Under the pieces are notes generated by a model. The model did not search any database, was not told where the DNA came from, and worked only from the letters and a program-made list of their open reading frames with translations. A program made the translations under genes and the position numbers. 64,000 bases of DNA from Pseudoxanthomonas jiangsuensis (GTDB lineage: Bacteria; Pseudomonadota; Gammaproteobacteria; Xanthomonadales; Xanthomonadaceae): the NCBI RefSeq assembly GCF_010093185.1, contig NZ_PDWL01000008.1:62001-126000 (forward strand), read 5' to 3'. Below are positions 33,288 through 41,960 of the stretch, piece by piece. The first letter of the stretch is position 1, and each line of letters opens with the position of its first letter.

Positions 33288-35182
33288 TGCCCTTGATCAC
33301 CCTGCAGAACGTCGACTACAGCGTCGGCGGCCCCTTGTTGCTGGAACGCGCTGAACTGTCGATCGAACCCGGCGAGCGGATCGCCCTGATCGGCCGCAAC
33401 GGCGCCGGCAAGTCCACCCTGCTCAAGCTCATCGCCGGCGAACTGCAGCCGGACGACGGCCAGGTCCGGGTCCAGTCCGGAGTGCGGATCGCCCGCCTCG
33501 AGCAGGAAGTGCCGCAGGACACCGGCGGCAGCGTGTTCGACGTGGTCGCCGCCGGCCTGGGCGAACTGGGCGCGTGGCTGGCGCAGTTCCACCACCTCAG
33601 CCATGCCGCCGAGTACGACCCCGCGGCCGTGGGCCAGGTGCAGGCGAAGATCGACGCCGCCGACGGCTGGAGCCTGGACCGGCGCGTGGCCGAGGTGCTC
33701 AGCCGCCTGGAACTGGACGGCGAGGCCCAGTTCGCGCGCCTGTCCGGCGGGATGAAGCGGCGGGTGCTGCTGGCGCGGGCGCTGGCCTGCGCGCCGGACC
33801 TTTTGCTGCTGGACGAGCCGACCAACCACCTGGACATCGAGGCGATCGACTGGCTCGAGGCCTTCCTCAGGGAGTGGCAAGGCAGCGTGGTGTTCATCAC
33901 CCACGACCGCCGCTTCCTGCGCGCCCTGGCCACCCGGATCGTGGAGATCGACCGCGGCCAGGTCAGCAGCTGGCCGGGCGACTTCGACAACTACCAGCGC
34001 CGGCGCGAGGAGCGGCTGCACGCCGAAGCGCAGGAGAACGCGCGCTTCGACAAGCTCCTGGCCCAGGAGGAAGCCTGGATCCGCCAGGGCATCAAGGCTC
34101 GCCGCACCCGCGACGAGGGCCGCGTGCGCCGGCTCAAGGCCATGCGCAGCGAGCGCGCCCAGCGCCGCGAGCTGGGCGGCAACGTGCGCATGGAGGCGGC
34201 CCAGGGCGAGTCCTCGGGCAAGAAGGTGATCGAGGCCAAGGGCCTGTCGTTCGCTTTCGGCGACCGGGTCATGGTCGAGGACTTCTCCACCGTGGTCCTG
34301 CGCGGCGACCGGATCGGCCTGGTCGGTCCCAACGGCAGCGGCAAGACCACCCTGCTCAAGCTCCTGCTGGGCGAACTGCCGCCGCGCAGCGGCGAGCTGA
34401 AGCTGGGCACCAACCTGCAGGTGGCCTATTTCGACCAGTACCGCGCCGGCCTGCGCGAGGACTGGAACGCGATGGAGAACGTGGCCGGCGGCCAGGACTT
34501 CGTCGAGCTCAACGGCAGCCGCAAGCACGTGCTGGCCTACCTGCAGGACTTCCTGTTCACACCCGAGCGCGCGCGGGCGCCGATCACCCGCCTGTCCGGC
34601 GGCGAGCGCAACCGGTTGCTGCTGGCGCGGCTATTCGCCCAGCCCTCCAACCTGCTGGTGATGGACGAGCCGACCAACGACCTGGACGTGGAGACCCTGG
34701 AACTGCTGGAGGAACTGCTGGCCGACTACGCCGGCACCCTGCTGCTGGTCAGCCACGACCGCGACTTCCTCGACAACGTGGTCACCTCGACCCTGGTGAT
34801 GGAAGGGCAGGGCAAGGTCGGCGAGTACGTCGGCGGCTACAGCGATTGGCTGCGGCAAAGGCCAGCGCCGGCCGCCGCGGTGGCGGCGAAGCCGGCGGCC
34901 AGGCCCGCGGCGGTGGAAGCTCCGCAGGCCGCCGCTCCGGCGCCCGTCACCGCGCCGATGGGCAAGCGCAAGCTCAGCTACAAGGAAGGCCGCGAGCTGG
35001 AGCAGCTGCCGGCGCGGATCGATGCGCTGGAGGGCGAACTGGCGCAGCTGGCCGAGGCCATGTCCGCGGCCGGCTTCTACCAGCAGGACGCCGGCGCGGT
35101 GACCGCGCACACCCGGCGCATGGCCGAGGCCCAGGCCGAACTGGACGCCGCCTACGCCCGCTGGGCGGAGCTGGACGGCTGA
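33287..35182 (+). CDS. uup: ABC-F family ATPase Uup
   Basis: Soluble twin-ATPase without membrane domains, acting on ribosomes and linked to precise transposon excision in E. coli. 631 aa. Two nucleotide-binding domains: Walker A GRNGAGKSTLLK near residue 37 and GPNGSGKTTLLK near 350. Signatures are LSGGMKRRVLLARAL and LSGGERNRLLLARLF, with Walker B LLLDEPTNHLDIE and LVMDEPTNDLDVE. A charged linker lies between them (EEAWIRQGIKARRTRDEGRVRR). The C-terminal 90 residues form a coiled-coil DNA-binding domain after an Ala/Pro linker, which identifies Uup. Translation probably starts on a leaderless mRNA. Confidence 0.93.
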   Translation: MPLITLQNVDYSVGGPLLLERAELSIEPGERIALIGRNGAGKSTLLKLIAGELQPDDGQVRVQSGVRIARLEQEVPQDTGGSVFDVVAAGLGELGAWLAQFHHLSHAAEYDPAAVGQVQAKIDAADGWSLDRRVAEVLSRLELDGEAQFARLSGGMKRRVLLARALACAPDLLLLDEPTNHLDIEAIDWLEAFLREWQGSVVFITHDRRFLRALATRIVEIDRGQVSSWPGDFDNYQRRREERLHAEAQENARFDKLLAQEEAWIRQGIKARRTRDEGRVRRLKAMRSERAQRRELGGNVRMEAAQGESSGKKVIEAKGLSFAFGDRVMVEDFSTVVLRGDRIGLVGPNGSGKTTLLKLLLGELPPRSGELKLGTNLQVAYFDQYRAGLREDWNAMENVAGGQDFVELNGSRKHVLAYLQDFLFTPERARAPITRLSGGERNRLLLARLFAQPSNLLVMDEPTNDLDVETLELLEELLADYAGTLLLVSHDRDFLDNVVTSTLVMEGQGKVGEYVGGYSDWLRQRPAPAAAVAAKPAARPAAVEAPQAAAPAPVTAPMGKRKLSYKEGRELEQLPARIDALEGELAQLAEAMSAAGFYQQDAGAVTAHTRRMAEAQAELDAAYARWAELDG

Positions 35183-35186
35183 GGGG

Positions 35187-35633
35187 CTAGTGCGGCCGCG
35201 ACGGCGGCGGCTCGTCCTCTTCCTCGTCCAGGGCCAGGAACACCCAGAACGGCACCCGGGCCTGCGCCCACCACTGGCAGGCCTCGTGCAGGACGTCGAC
35301 CAGCACGTCGAAGTCCTGCGGCCGCTCGGCGCGCAACGGCGAGGCCGACTCGAACATCAGCGCGTAGCCGGTCGCCGGCATCCAGGCCAGGTCGCGCAGG
35401 GCGTCGCTGAGCGCGTCCCAGTTGCGGCCGAAGCCGGCCGGCAGGTCGAGCACGGTGGCGATGCGCAGCAGCAGCGAGGCCTTGTCGTGGCAGCCGTCCA
35501 GGTCGACCAGGCGCACCAGCAGGCCGGCGTCGCGCGCGGCGGCGGCCAGCGCGGGCAGGGTGGCGTCGTCGGTCTCGTAGATCCCGGCGCGCTCCGGGTC
35601 GTCCAGGCCCAGTTCGAATCCCGATTCGCTCAT
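35187..35633 (-). CDS. Barstar-family RNase inhibitor
   Basis: 148-aa acidic protein with the barstar fold signature: LVRLVDLDGCHDKASLLLRIATVLDLP followed by FGRNWDALSDALRDLAWMP, the NWDALxD helix that plugs a barnase active site. FWVFLALDEEEDEPPP closes the protein. Its ATG overlaps the TGA stop of the upstream RNase gene (ATGA), so inhibitor and enzyme are translationally coupled. It presumably protects the cytosol from the RNase before export. Convergent with uup, 4 bp apart. Confidence 0.85.
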   Translation of the reverse strand: MSESGFELGLDDPERAGIYETDDATLPALAAAARDAGLLVRLVDLDGCHDKASLLLRIATVLDLPAGFGRNWDALSDALRDLAWMPATGYALMFESASPLRAERPQDFDVLVDVLHEACQWWAQARVPFWVFLALDEEEDEPPPSRPH

Positions 35634-36124
35634 CGCATGCCCTCCGCCGCCGGCGGCTGGAAGGCGCGGAAGCTGTCGTAGTGGTCGTCGGTGTAGTACC
35701 AGTCGCGCGGCGGGTCGCCGCCGGTGACGATCCGCCGCGCGCCGCGGTGCGGCAGCCCCGGCGTGGGCACGGTGTATTCGCGGTACCAGCCGCGCGGGCG
35801 CGACGGCAGCCGGCCTTCGCGGTTGCCGAACACGCTGCCGTCCTGGCGGTGCGGGAAGCGCCCGCCCTGCTGGATGGTGCGGATCCCCGGGCCCGCCTCG
35901 GCCGGCAGGAAGGCGGGCAGGGCAGTGGCGGGCAAGGATGCCGTTGCCGCATCGTCCGCGGCAACGGAGGCGGGCGCGGACGGTTCCGCAGCCGGCGCCG
36001 CAGCGGACGCGGGCGCATCGACGGCGGACGCCCGGTCCCCGCGCGCCGACGGCCACAGTTGCCAGGCCAGCAGCGCGAACACGAAGGCCACGGCCAGCAG
36101 CCGGGTGAGGCGTCGGGAGGACAT
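35630..36124 (-). CDS. Barnase/RNase T1-family guanyl-specific ribonuclease, exported
   Basis: 164 aa. A hydrophobic N-terminal segment ([17 protein letters not shown], about 7-24) acts as signal peptide or anchor. A 50-residue Ala/Pro/Ser linker follows, then a C-terminal microbial RNase domain. Active-site residues align with barnase: WYREYTV (general-base Glu, cf. WREAD), ARRIVTGG (Arg) and TDDHYDSF (general-acid His, cf. TDHYQTF). The ATG at 36124 starts [10 protein letters not shown]; no clear Shine-Dalgarno is seen. Coupled by ATGA overlap to the barstar gene. Likely a secreted or periplasmic RNase for nutrient scavenging or competition; the role is inferred. Confidence 0.85.
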   Translation of the reverse strand: MSSRRLTRLLAVAFVFALLAWQLWPSARGDRASAVDAPASAAAPAAEPSAPASVAADDAATASLPATALPAFLPAEAGPGIRTIQQGGRFPHRQDGSVFGNREGRLPSRPRGWYREYTVPTPGLPHRGARRIVTGGDPPRDWYYTDDHYDSFRAFQPPAAEGMR

Positions 36125-36285
36125 GGAATGCCGGGGGATGACGATGCGCCCGAGTATGCGCGAGCGCGGCGCCGCCTGCTTGAACGCCGCCACGCGGGAC
36201 GCTTCACGCCCGCCGAACCGGCACCGCGGCACCCTGTGCGCCCCTGCCGCCGTACCGGCCGGGATGCAGCATTCCCCGTCGCATC

Positions 36286-36314
36286 TTGGTAAGCCCGGCC
36301 GGCGTCCCTACACT
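36286..36314 (+). promoter_or_regulatory. Sigma-70 promoter of sodA
   Basis: TTGGTA at 36286-36291, 17-bp spacer, TACACT at 36309-36314. Start of transcription near 36321, 45 nt before the GTG. No Fur box or other operator was recognised. Confidence 0.55.
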
Positions 36315-36365
36315 GTCCCCCGCCGCGCCCGGGACTGTCCGGGCACGAAATCCAAGGAGACCACC

Positions 36366-36977
<612 letters not shown>

Positions 36978-37020
36978 TCCCGCGTCGCCGTCCGGCCCTC
37001 ACGCCGGAGCGTGCGACCCC

Positions 37021-37051
37021 GAACGCCCCCGCATCCGATGCGGGGGCGTTC
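37021..37051. terminator. Strong hairpin terminator between sodA and the quinone oxidoreductase
   Basis: GAACGCCCCCGCATC and GATGCGGGGGCGTTC form a 15-bp perfect inverted repeat around one base (functional loop of a few nt). It is placed between convergent genes. The T-tract after it is short, so Rho-independence is moderate. Confidence 0.75.
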
Positions 37052-37062
37052 GCGTTTCCGGC

Positions 37063-37965
37063 TCAGGCCGCGGCGATCACCTGGCGGTTGCGTTCCAGCC
37101 ATTGGCGGTAGGGCAGCGGCGCGCGCCCGGTCAGCGCCTGGAAGTCGGCGGTGACCTCGGCCAGCCCGCCGGCGGCGGTGTTGCTGTCGAACGAGGCGAA
37201 CACCTCCGGCAGCTGGCCCGGCAGGCCGGCCTGGCGCATGCCGTCCGCCAGCACAGCCACCGGCACGTCCACGACCTCGATCGGCTTGCCGGCGGTCGCT
37301 GCCACCAGGGCGGCGATCTCGCGGGTGGTGAAGGCCTCGCTGCCGGTCAGGGTGAGGGTGCGGGTACCGGCGAAGTCCGAGGCCAAGGCAATAGCCGCCG
37401 CCTCGGCCAGGTCCTGGCGGGCGATGTGCGCGATCCGGCCCTCGCCGGCGGCGCTGTACCAGCGGCCACCGGCCAGCACCTGGTGCAGCGACTGAAACAG
37501 GTTCTCGAAATACCATGCGTTGCGCAGCACGGTCCAGCCGGCCAGGCCGCTGCCGGCCAGCGCCTGCTCGGTGCCGTAGTGGTCGGCGGCGAACAGCAGT
37601 GGCGAGCCCGGCTCGGGTTTGGGCATCGAGGTGTAGACCACGTGGCCGACGCCGGCGCGCACGGCCGCGTCGATCGCTTCGCGGTGCTGGCGCAGGCGCT
37701 GGCCCGGCTCGAGCAGGGAATCGGTGCTCACCAGCAACAGGCGGTCGGCGCCGGCGAAGGCGGCGTCCAGGGTCTGCGGCCGGTCGAAGTCGGCGGCGCG
37801 GACCTGCACGCCGCGCGCGGCCAGGTCCTGCAGCCTGGCCGGATCGCGGGTGGTGGCGATCAGGCGTGCAGGCGGCACGCCGGCCTGGTCGAGCAGGTAA
37901 TCGAGGGCGGCGCGGCCGAGGTGGCCGGAGGCGCCGGTGACGAGCAGGGTGGGGGCGGTGGGCAT
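37063..37965 (-). CDS. NmrA/QOR2-like NAD(P)H:quinone oxidoreductase
   Basis: Atypical SDR of 300 aa. Rossmann motif LLVTGASGHLGRAALDYLL at the N-terminus (GxxGxxG), ADRLLLVSTDSL, VVYTSMPKPEP and LRNAWYFEN as in E. coli YtfG (QorB). It probably reduces quinones with NADPH and relieves redox stress. Divergent from an HxlR-family regulator, the arrangement found for ytfG/ytfH-type pairs, so that regulator most likely controls it. Confidence 0.88.
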   Translation of the reverse strand: MPTAPTLLVTGASGHLGRAALDYLLDQAGVPPARLIATTRDPARLQDLAARGVQVRAADFDRPQTLDAAFAGADRLLLVSTDSLLEPGQRLRQHREAIDAAVRAGVGHVVYTSMPKPEPGSPLLFAADHYGTEQALAGSGLAGWTVLRNAWYFENLFQSLHQVLAGGRWYSAAGEGRIAHIARQDLAEAAAIALASDFAGTRTLTLTGSEAFTTREIAALVAATAGKPIEVVDVPVAVLADGMRQAGLPGQLPEVFASFDSNTAAGGLAEVTADFQALTGRAPLPYRQWLERNRQVIAAA

Positions 37966-37999
37966 CGCAAGGCTCCTTGGGTACCGGATCGGTCATTGG

Positions 38000-38016
38000 T
38001 TACGATATGGTAGTAA
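38000..38016. promoter_or_regulatory. Possible second HxlR site (TTAC-N9-GTAA)
   Basis: An inverted TTAC/GTAA pair separated by nine bases lies 35 bp before the oxidoreductase start. It resembles in composition the palindrome at 38055-38076 (GGTTAC/GTAACC). Weak on its own. Confidence 0.3.
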
Positions 38017-38054
38017 TGGTGGCCAAGCCCGAGAAGCAGGGAGCCGGCCGTAAC

Positions 38055-38076
38055 CCGGTTACCGCGCGGTAACCGG
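38055..38076. promoter_or_regulatory. 22-bp perfect palindrome, probable HxlR operator
   Basis: Half-site CCGGTTACCGC followed at once by its exact complement, 49 bp before the HxlR-gene ATG and 90 bp from the divergent oxidoreductase. Not followed by a T-tract on either strand, so it is not a terminator. Position and symmetry suit a dimeric HTH regulator controlling both genes. Confidence 0.6.
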
Positions 38077-38124
38077 CCTCGGGCGTCCCGACGCCGCCGC
38101 ACCCCATCCGCCGAAGGAGATCCC

Positions 38125-38511
38125 ATGGCCCTGCACCGCCAGCACAGCGAACTGGCCGAACGCTGCCCGATCCGCGACGTGGTCGACCGCCTCGGCGATC
38201 GCTGGACGGTGCTGGTGCTGATCGAACTGTCCGCCGGCGGCACCCTGCGCTTCACCGAGCTCAAGCGCCGGATCGAGGATGTATCCCCGCGGATGCTGGC
38301 CCAGACCCTGCGCCAGCTGGAGGAGAACGGCCTGGTCGTGCGCACCGTGTTCCCGACCGTGCCGCCACGGGTGGACTACGCCCTGACCGCGCTGGGGCAT
38401 TCGTTCTTCGAACGCGTGCGCGGCCTGATCGACTGGGCCGAGCAGCATCAGCAGGCGGTGCGCGCCGCGCGCGCAGCCTACGTGGCGCCGGTGGCGAACG
38501 CGGCCTTGTAG
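38125..38511 (+). CDS. HxlR-family winged-helix transcriptional regulator
   Basis: 128 aa. The core CPIRDVVDRLGDRWTVLVLIELS includes the conserved N-terminal Cys used as a redox or electrophile sensor in QorR/HypR proteins. It is followed by the wing RFTELKRRIEDVSPRMLAQTLRQLEENGLV and PRVDYALTALG. A 22-bp palindrome lies 49 bp upstream. Divergent from a quinone oxidoreductase, its likely target. The C-terminal 20 residues are Ala-rich. The stop codon lies in TGTAGGGGC, a variant of the recurrent repeat. Confidence 0.92.
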   Translation: MALHRQHSELAERCPIRDVVDRLGDRWTVLVLIELSAGGTLRFTELKRRIEDVSPRMLAQTLRQLEENGLVVRTVFPTVPPRVDYALTALGHSFFERVRGLIDWAEQHQQAVRAARAAYVAPVANAAL

Positions 38512-38804
38512 GGGCGCGGCCGCGCTTTCCTTGCAGAGGAGCGGGGAGAGTGCGGATGCAGTGCTGCGGCGCCTTGGCCTTTCGTTCGGCGGCCGATGAC
38601 CGTGAAGCGGTGCGGTGTGATGCCTGCTGACGGGAAGTAAAGGAGGAGGCTGCGGCCGCAGGCCGCAGCCGGGGGACATGAGCGGCAGCAGGCATCGTGC
38701 CGCACCGCCGCGACCCAACCTCCCGCCTTTCCAGTCGGGTGGAGAACCAAAGAAAAGCCCCGGCCTTGCGGCCGGGGCTTTCGCGTCCATGACGGAGGAA
38801 CCGG
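38512..38804. other. Gene-poor stretch with hairpin between hxlR gene and RND operon
   Basis: About 290 bp without a credible gene. It holds the TGTAGGGGC repeat variant at its left edge and a perfect 10-bp hairpin GGCTGCGGCC-GCA-GGCCGCAGCC at 38648-38670, which lacks a T-tract. The terminator of the efflux operon is at the right edge (38754-38781). A small RNA cannot be excluded; no promoter stands out. Confidence 0.5.
38754..38781 (-). terminator. Intrinsic terminator of the RND operon
   Basis: AAAGCCCCGGCC, TTGC loop, GGCCGGGGCTTT. On the minus strand the stem is followed by TTCTTTGG, 24 bp after the RND pump stop codon. Confidence 0.85.
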
Positions 38805-41800
38805 TCAGCGCAGCGCGTTGCCGCCTTCGCGTTCCTGCTTCTCCAGCCACTCCTTCGACGGCTCGTCCAGGCGGTCGCCGAGCATGCGCCGGACCACGAT
38901 GAAGAACACCGGGATCAGCAACAGGCCGAGGAAGGTGGCGAACACCATGCCGCCGATCACGCCGGTGCCGATCGCATGCCGCGCATTGGCGCCGGCGCCG
39001 GTGGAGATGGCCATCGGCACCACGCCCATGATGAACGCGAACGAGGTCATCAGGATCGGGCGGAAGCGCAGGCGCGCGGCCTCGATGGTCGCTTCGCGCA
39101 GGGTCTTGCCGGCCAGGCGTTGCTCGACCGCGAACTCCACGATCAGGATCGCATTCTTGGCCGCAAGACCAATGATCGTGATCAGGCCGATCTTGAAGAA
39201 GATGTCGTTGGGCAGGCCGCGGGCCAGGCTGAACAGCAGCGCGCCGAGCACGCCCAGCGGCACCACCAGCAGCACCGCCACCGGGATCGACCAGCTCTCG
39301 TACAGCGCCGCCAGGCACAGGAACACGACCACGATCGACAGCACCAGCAGCAGGGTGGCGGTGTTGCCGGCCAGGATCTCCTGGTAGGACATGCCCGACC
39401 AGTCGTAGCCGAAGCCGGCCGGCAGGTCGTTCTCGACGATGTCCTCCATGGTCGCCATCGCCTGGCCCGAGCTGCTGCCCGGCGCCGGCGAGCCGACGAT
39501 GTTCACCGCCGCGTAGCCGTTGTAGCGGTTCAGCGAGGGCGCGCTGGTCTTCCAGTCGGCCTGGACCACGCTGGTCAGCGGGATCATGCCGCCATCGGCA
39601 TTGGGCGTGTAGTAGCTGCCCAGCGACTCGGCGCCGAGCCGGTACGGTGCGTCGGCGCGCAGGTTCACGCGCTTGATCCGGCCCTCGTAGAAGAAGTCGT
39701 TGGCGTACACCGGCGCCAGCATCAGGCTGATGGCATTGTAGATGTCGCTGACCTCCAGCCCCATCGACTGCGCCTGGATGCGGTCCACGTGCAGCTGCAG
39801 CTGCGGCGCGTCCTCCAGGCCGTTGGGGCGCACGCCGGTCAGGGTCGGGGTCTGCGCGGCCTTGCCCAGCAGCATGTTGCGCGCCTGGGTGAGGGCGGCC
39901 TGGCCCTGGCCGGTGCGGTCCTGCAGCCACATGTCGAAGCCGCCGAACTGGCCCAGGCCCTGCACGGTGGGCAGGTTGACCACGAAGATGGTGGCCTCCT
40001 TGATCCCGAACAGGGTGCCGTTGGCCTGCTGGATGAACTCCGGCGCGGTCAGGTCGCGCTCGTCCCAGGGCTTGAGCTTGATGAAGGCCATGCCCACGTT
40101 CTCGCCGGAGCCGACGAAGCTGAAGCCGGCCACCTGCAGCATGCTCTGGAAGCCGTCGATCTGCTCCAGGCGGCCGCGCATTTCGGCGAACACGCCCTGG
40201 GTCCGCTGCAGGCTCGCGCCCGGCGGCAACTGCACGATCGCCATCGCGTAGCCCTGGTCCTCCTCGGGCAGGAAGCTGCCGGGCATGCGGGTGAACAGGA
40301 AGCCGCACAGGATCGTCAGCACCGCGAACAGGACCATCCAGCGCGGGGCGTGCCTGACCGCGCTGCCGATGTGGCCGACGTAGGTCTCGCTGATCCGGTC
40401 GTAGTACTTGTTGAAGGTGCGGAACACCACGTTGGAGTTGGCGTGGTGGCTGGGCTTGAGGAAGGTCGCGCACAGCGCCGGGGTGAAGCCCAGGGCCAGG
40501 AAGGCCGAGAACGCCATGGCAATAGCAATAGTCAGCGCGAACTGCTTGTAGATCTCGCCGGCCGCGCCGCCCTGCAGGGCGCTGGGGATGAACACCGCCG
40601 CCAGCACCACCGTGATCGCCACCACCGCGCCGGTGATCTGGCCCATGGCCTTGATCGTCGCCTCGCGCGGCGACAGGCCTTCCTCGGTCATGATCCGCTC
40701 GACGTTCTCGATCACCACGATCGCGTCGTCGACCACGATGCCGATCGACAGCACCAGCGCGAACAGGGTCAGCTGGTTGATGGTGAAGCCAATGATCGAC
40801 AGGCCGAGGAAGGTGCCCAGCAAAGCCACCGGGATGACCAGGGTGGGGATGATGGTGGCGCGGATGTTCTGCAGGAAGATCAGCATCACCAGGAACACCA
40901 GCACCACCGCCTCGACCAAGGTCTTGACCACTTCCTCGATCGAGATCTTCACGAACGTGGTGCTGTCGTACGGCGAGATCCAGCTCACGCCCTGCGGGAA
41001 GGTGGCCTGCAGCTCGTCCATCTTCGCGCGCACGGCCTCGGCCACGTTCAGGGCGTTGGCGCCCGGCAGCAGCTGGACCGCGAAGGCCCCCATCGGCTTG
41101 CCGTTGAACTGGGTGTCGAAGCCGTAGGAGCCGGGGCCGAAGCCGACCCGGGCCACGTCCTTCAGGCGCACGGTGGTGCCGTCGGCGTCGGCGCGCAGGA
41201 TGATGTTCTCGAACTCGCCGGGGGTGGTGAAACGGCCCTCGGCCGAGACCGTGGCGGTGAAGGCCTGGCCTTCCGGCGCCGGGTCGGCGCCGACCGCGCC
41301 GGCGGCGAACTGCACGTTCTGTGCGCGCACCGCGGCCAGCACCTGGGTCGCCGACAGGCCGTAGCCCTGCAGCTTCTCCGGGTTGAGCCAGATGTTCATC
41401 GCGTACTCGGCGCCGAACTGCTGGATGCTGCCCACGCCGGGGATGCGCGAGACCTGGTCGATCACCCGCGAGCCGTTGAGGTCGTTGAGCGCGTTGCGGT
41501 CCACCGACGGGTTTTCGGAGACCAGGCCCACCACCATCAGGAAGCCGGCGTTGGCCTTGGCCACCACCACGCCCTGCTGGGTCACCTCGGTGGGCAGGCG
41601 CGGGGTGGCCAGCGAGACCTTGTTCTGCACCTGGACCTGGGCGATGTCCGGGTCGGTGCCGGTCTCGAAGGTCAGGGTGATGCTGGCGCGGCCGTTGGAG
41701 CTGGAGGAGGAGTTGAAGTACAGCAGGTGGTCGATGCCGGTCAGCTGCTGCTCGATCACCTGGGTGACCGCCTTCTCCACGGTGTCGGCGCTGGCGCCGG

Positions 41801-41948
41801 GATAGCTGGCGCTGACCGTGACCTGCGGCGGGGCGATGTTGGGGTAGGACTCCACGCCCAGGCCGAGGATCGAGATCACGCCGGACAGCGAGATCAGGAT
41901 CGCCACGACCCAGGCGAAGACCGGGTGGTTGATGAAGAACTTGGGCAT
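38805..41948 (-). CDS. RND multidrug efflux permease (HAE1/AcrB family)
   Basis: Inner-membrane drug/proton antiporter, 1047 aa with the twelve-helix RND plan and two large periplasmic loops. It begins MPKFFINHPVFAWVVAILI as in AcrB/MexB. The proton-relay Asp pair is in GIVVDDAIVVIENVERIM (TM4). NGRASITLTFE and GLAAKNAILIVEFA are family signatures. The C-terminus is charged. The adaptor gene ends 12 bp before its start and a TetR gene precedes both: a repressor-adaptor-pump operon. No outer-membrane channel gene is present, so it presumably uses a TolC/OprM-type protein encoded elsewhere. Confidence 0.96.
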   Translation of the reverse strand: MPKFFINHPVFAWVVAILISLSGVISILGLGVESYPNIAPPQVTVSASYPGASADTVEKAVTQVIEQQLTGIDHLLYFNSSSSSNGRASITLTFETGTDPDIAQVQVQNKVSLATPRLPTEVTQQGVVVAKANAGFLMVVGLVSENPSVDRNALNDLNGSRVIDQVSRIPGVGSIQQFGAEYAMNIWLNPEKLQGYGLSATQVLAAVRAQNVQFAAGAVGADPAPEGQAFTATVSAEGRFTTPGEFENIILRADADGTTVRLKDVARVGFGPGSYGFDTQFNGKPMGAFAVQLLPGANALNVAEAVRAKMDELQATFPQGVSWISPYDSTTFVKISIEEVVKTLVEAVVLVFLVMLIFLQNIRATIIPTLVIPVALLGTFLGLSIIGFTINQLTLFALVLSIGIVVDDAIVVIENVERIMTEEGLSPREATIKAMGQITGAVVAITVVLAAVFIPSALQGGAAGEIYKQFALTIAIAMAFSAFLALGFTPALCATFLKPSHHANSNVVFRTFNKYYDRISETYVGHIGSAVRHAPRWMVLFAVLTILCGFLFTRMPGSFLPEEDQGYAMAIVQLPPGASLQRTQGVFAEMRGRLEQIDGFQSMLQVAGFSFVGSGENVGMAFIKLKPWDERDLTAPEFIQQANGTLFGIKEATIFVVNLPTVQGLGQFGGFDMWLQDRTGQGQAALTQARNMLLGKAAQTPTLTGVRPNGLEDAPQLQLHVDRIQAQSMGLEVSDIYNAISLMLAPVYANDFFYEGRIKRVNLRADAPYRLGAESLGSYYTPNADGGMIPLTSVVQADWKTSAPSLNRYNGYAAVNIVGSPAPGSSSGQAMATMEDIVENDLPAGFGYDWSGMSYQEILAGNTATLLLVLSIVVVFLCLAALYESWSIPVAVLLVVPLGVLGALLFSLARGLPNDIFFKIGLITIIGLAAKNAILIVEFAVEQRLAGKTLREATIEAARLRFRPILMTSFAFIMGVVPMAISTGAGANARHAIGTGVIGGMVFATFLGLLLIPVFFIVVRRMLGDRLDEPSKEWLEKQEREGGNALR

Positions 41949-41960
41949 GGGTCTGCGTCC

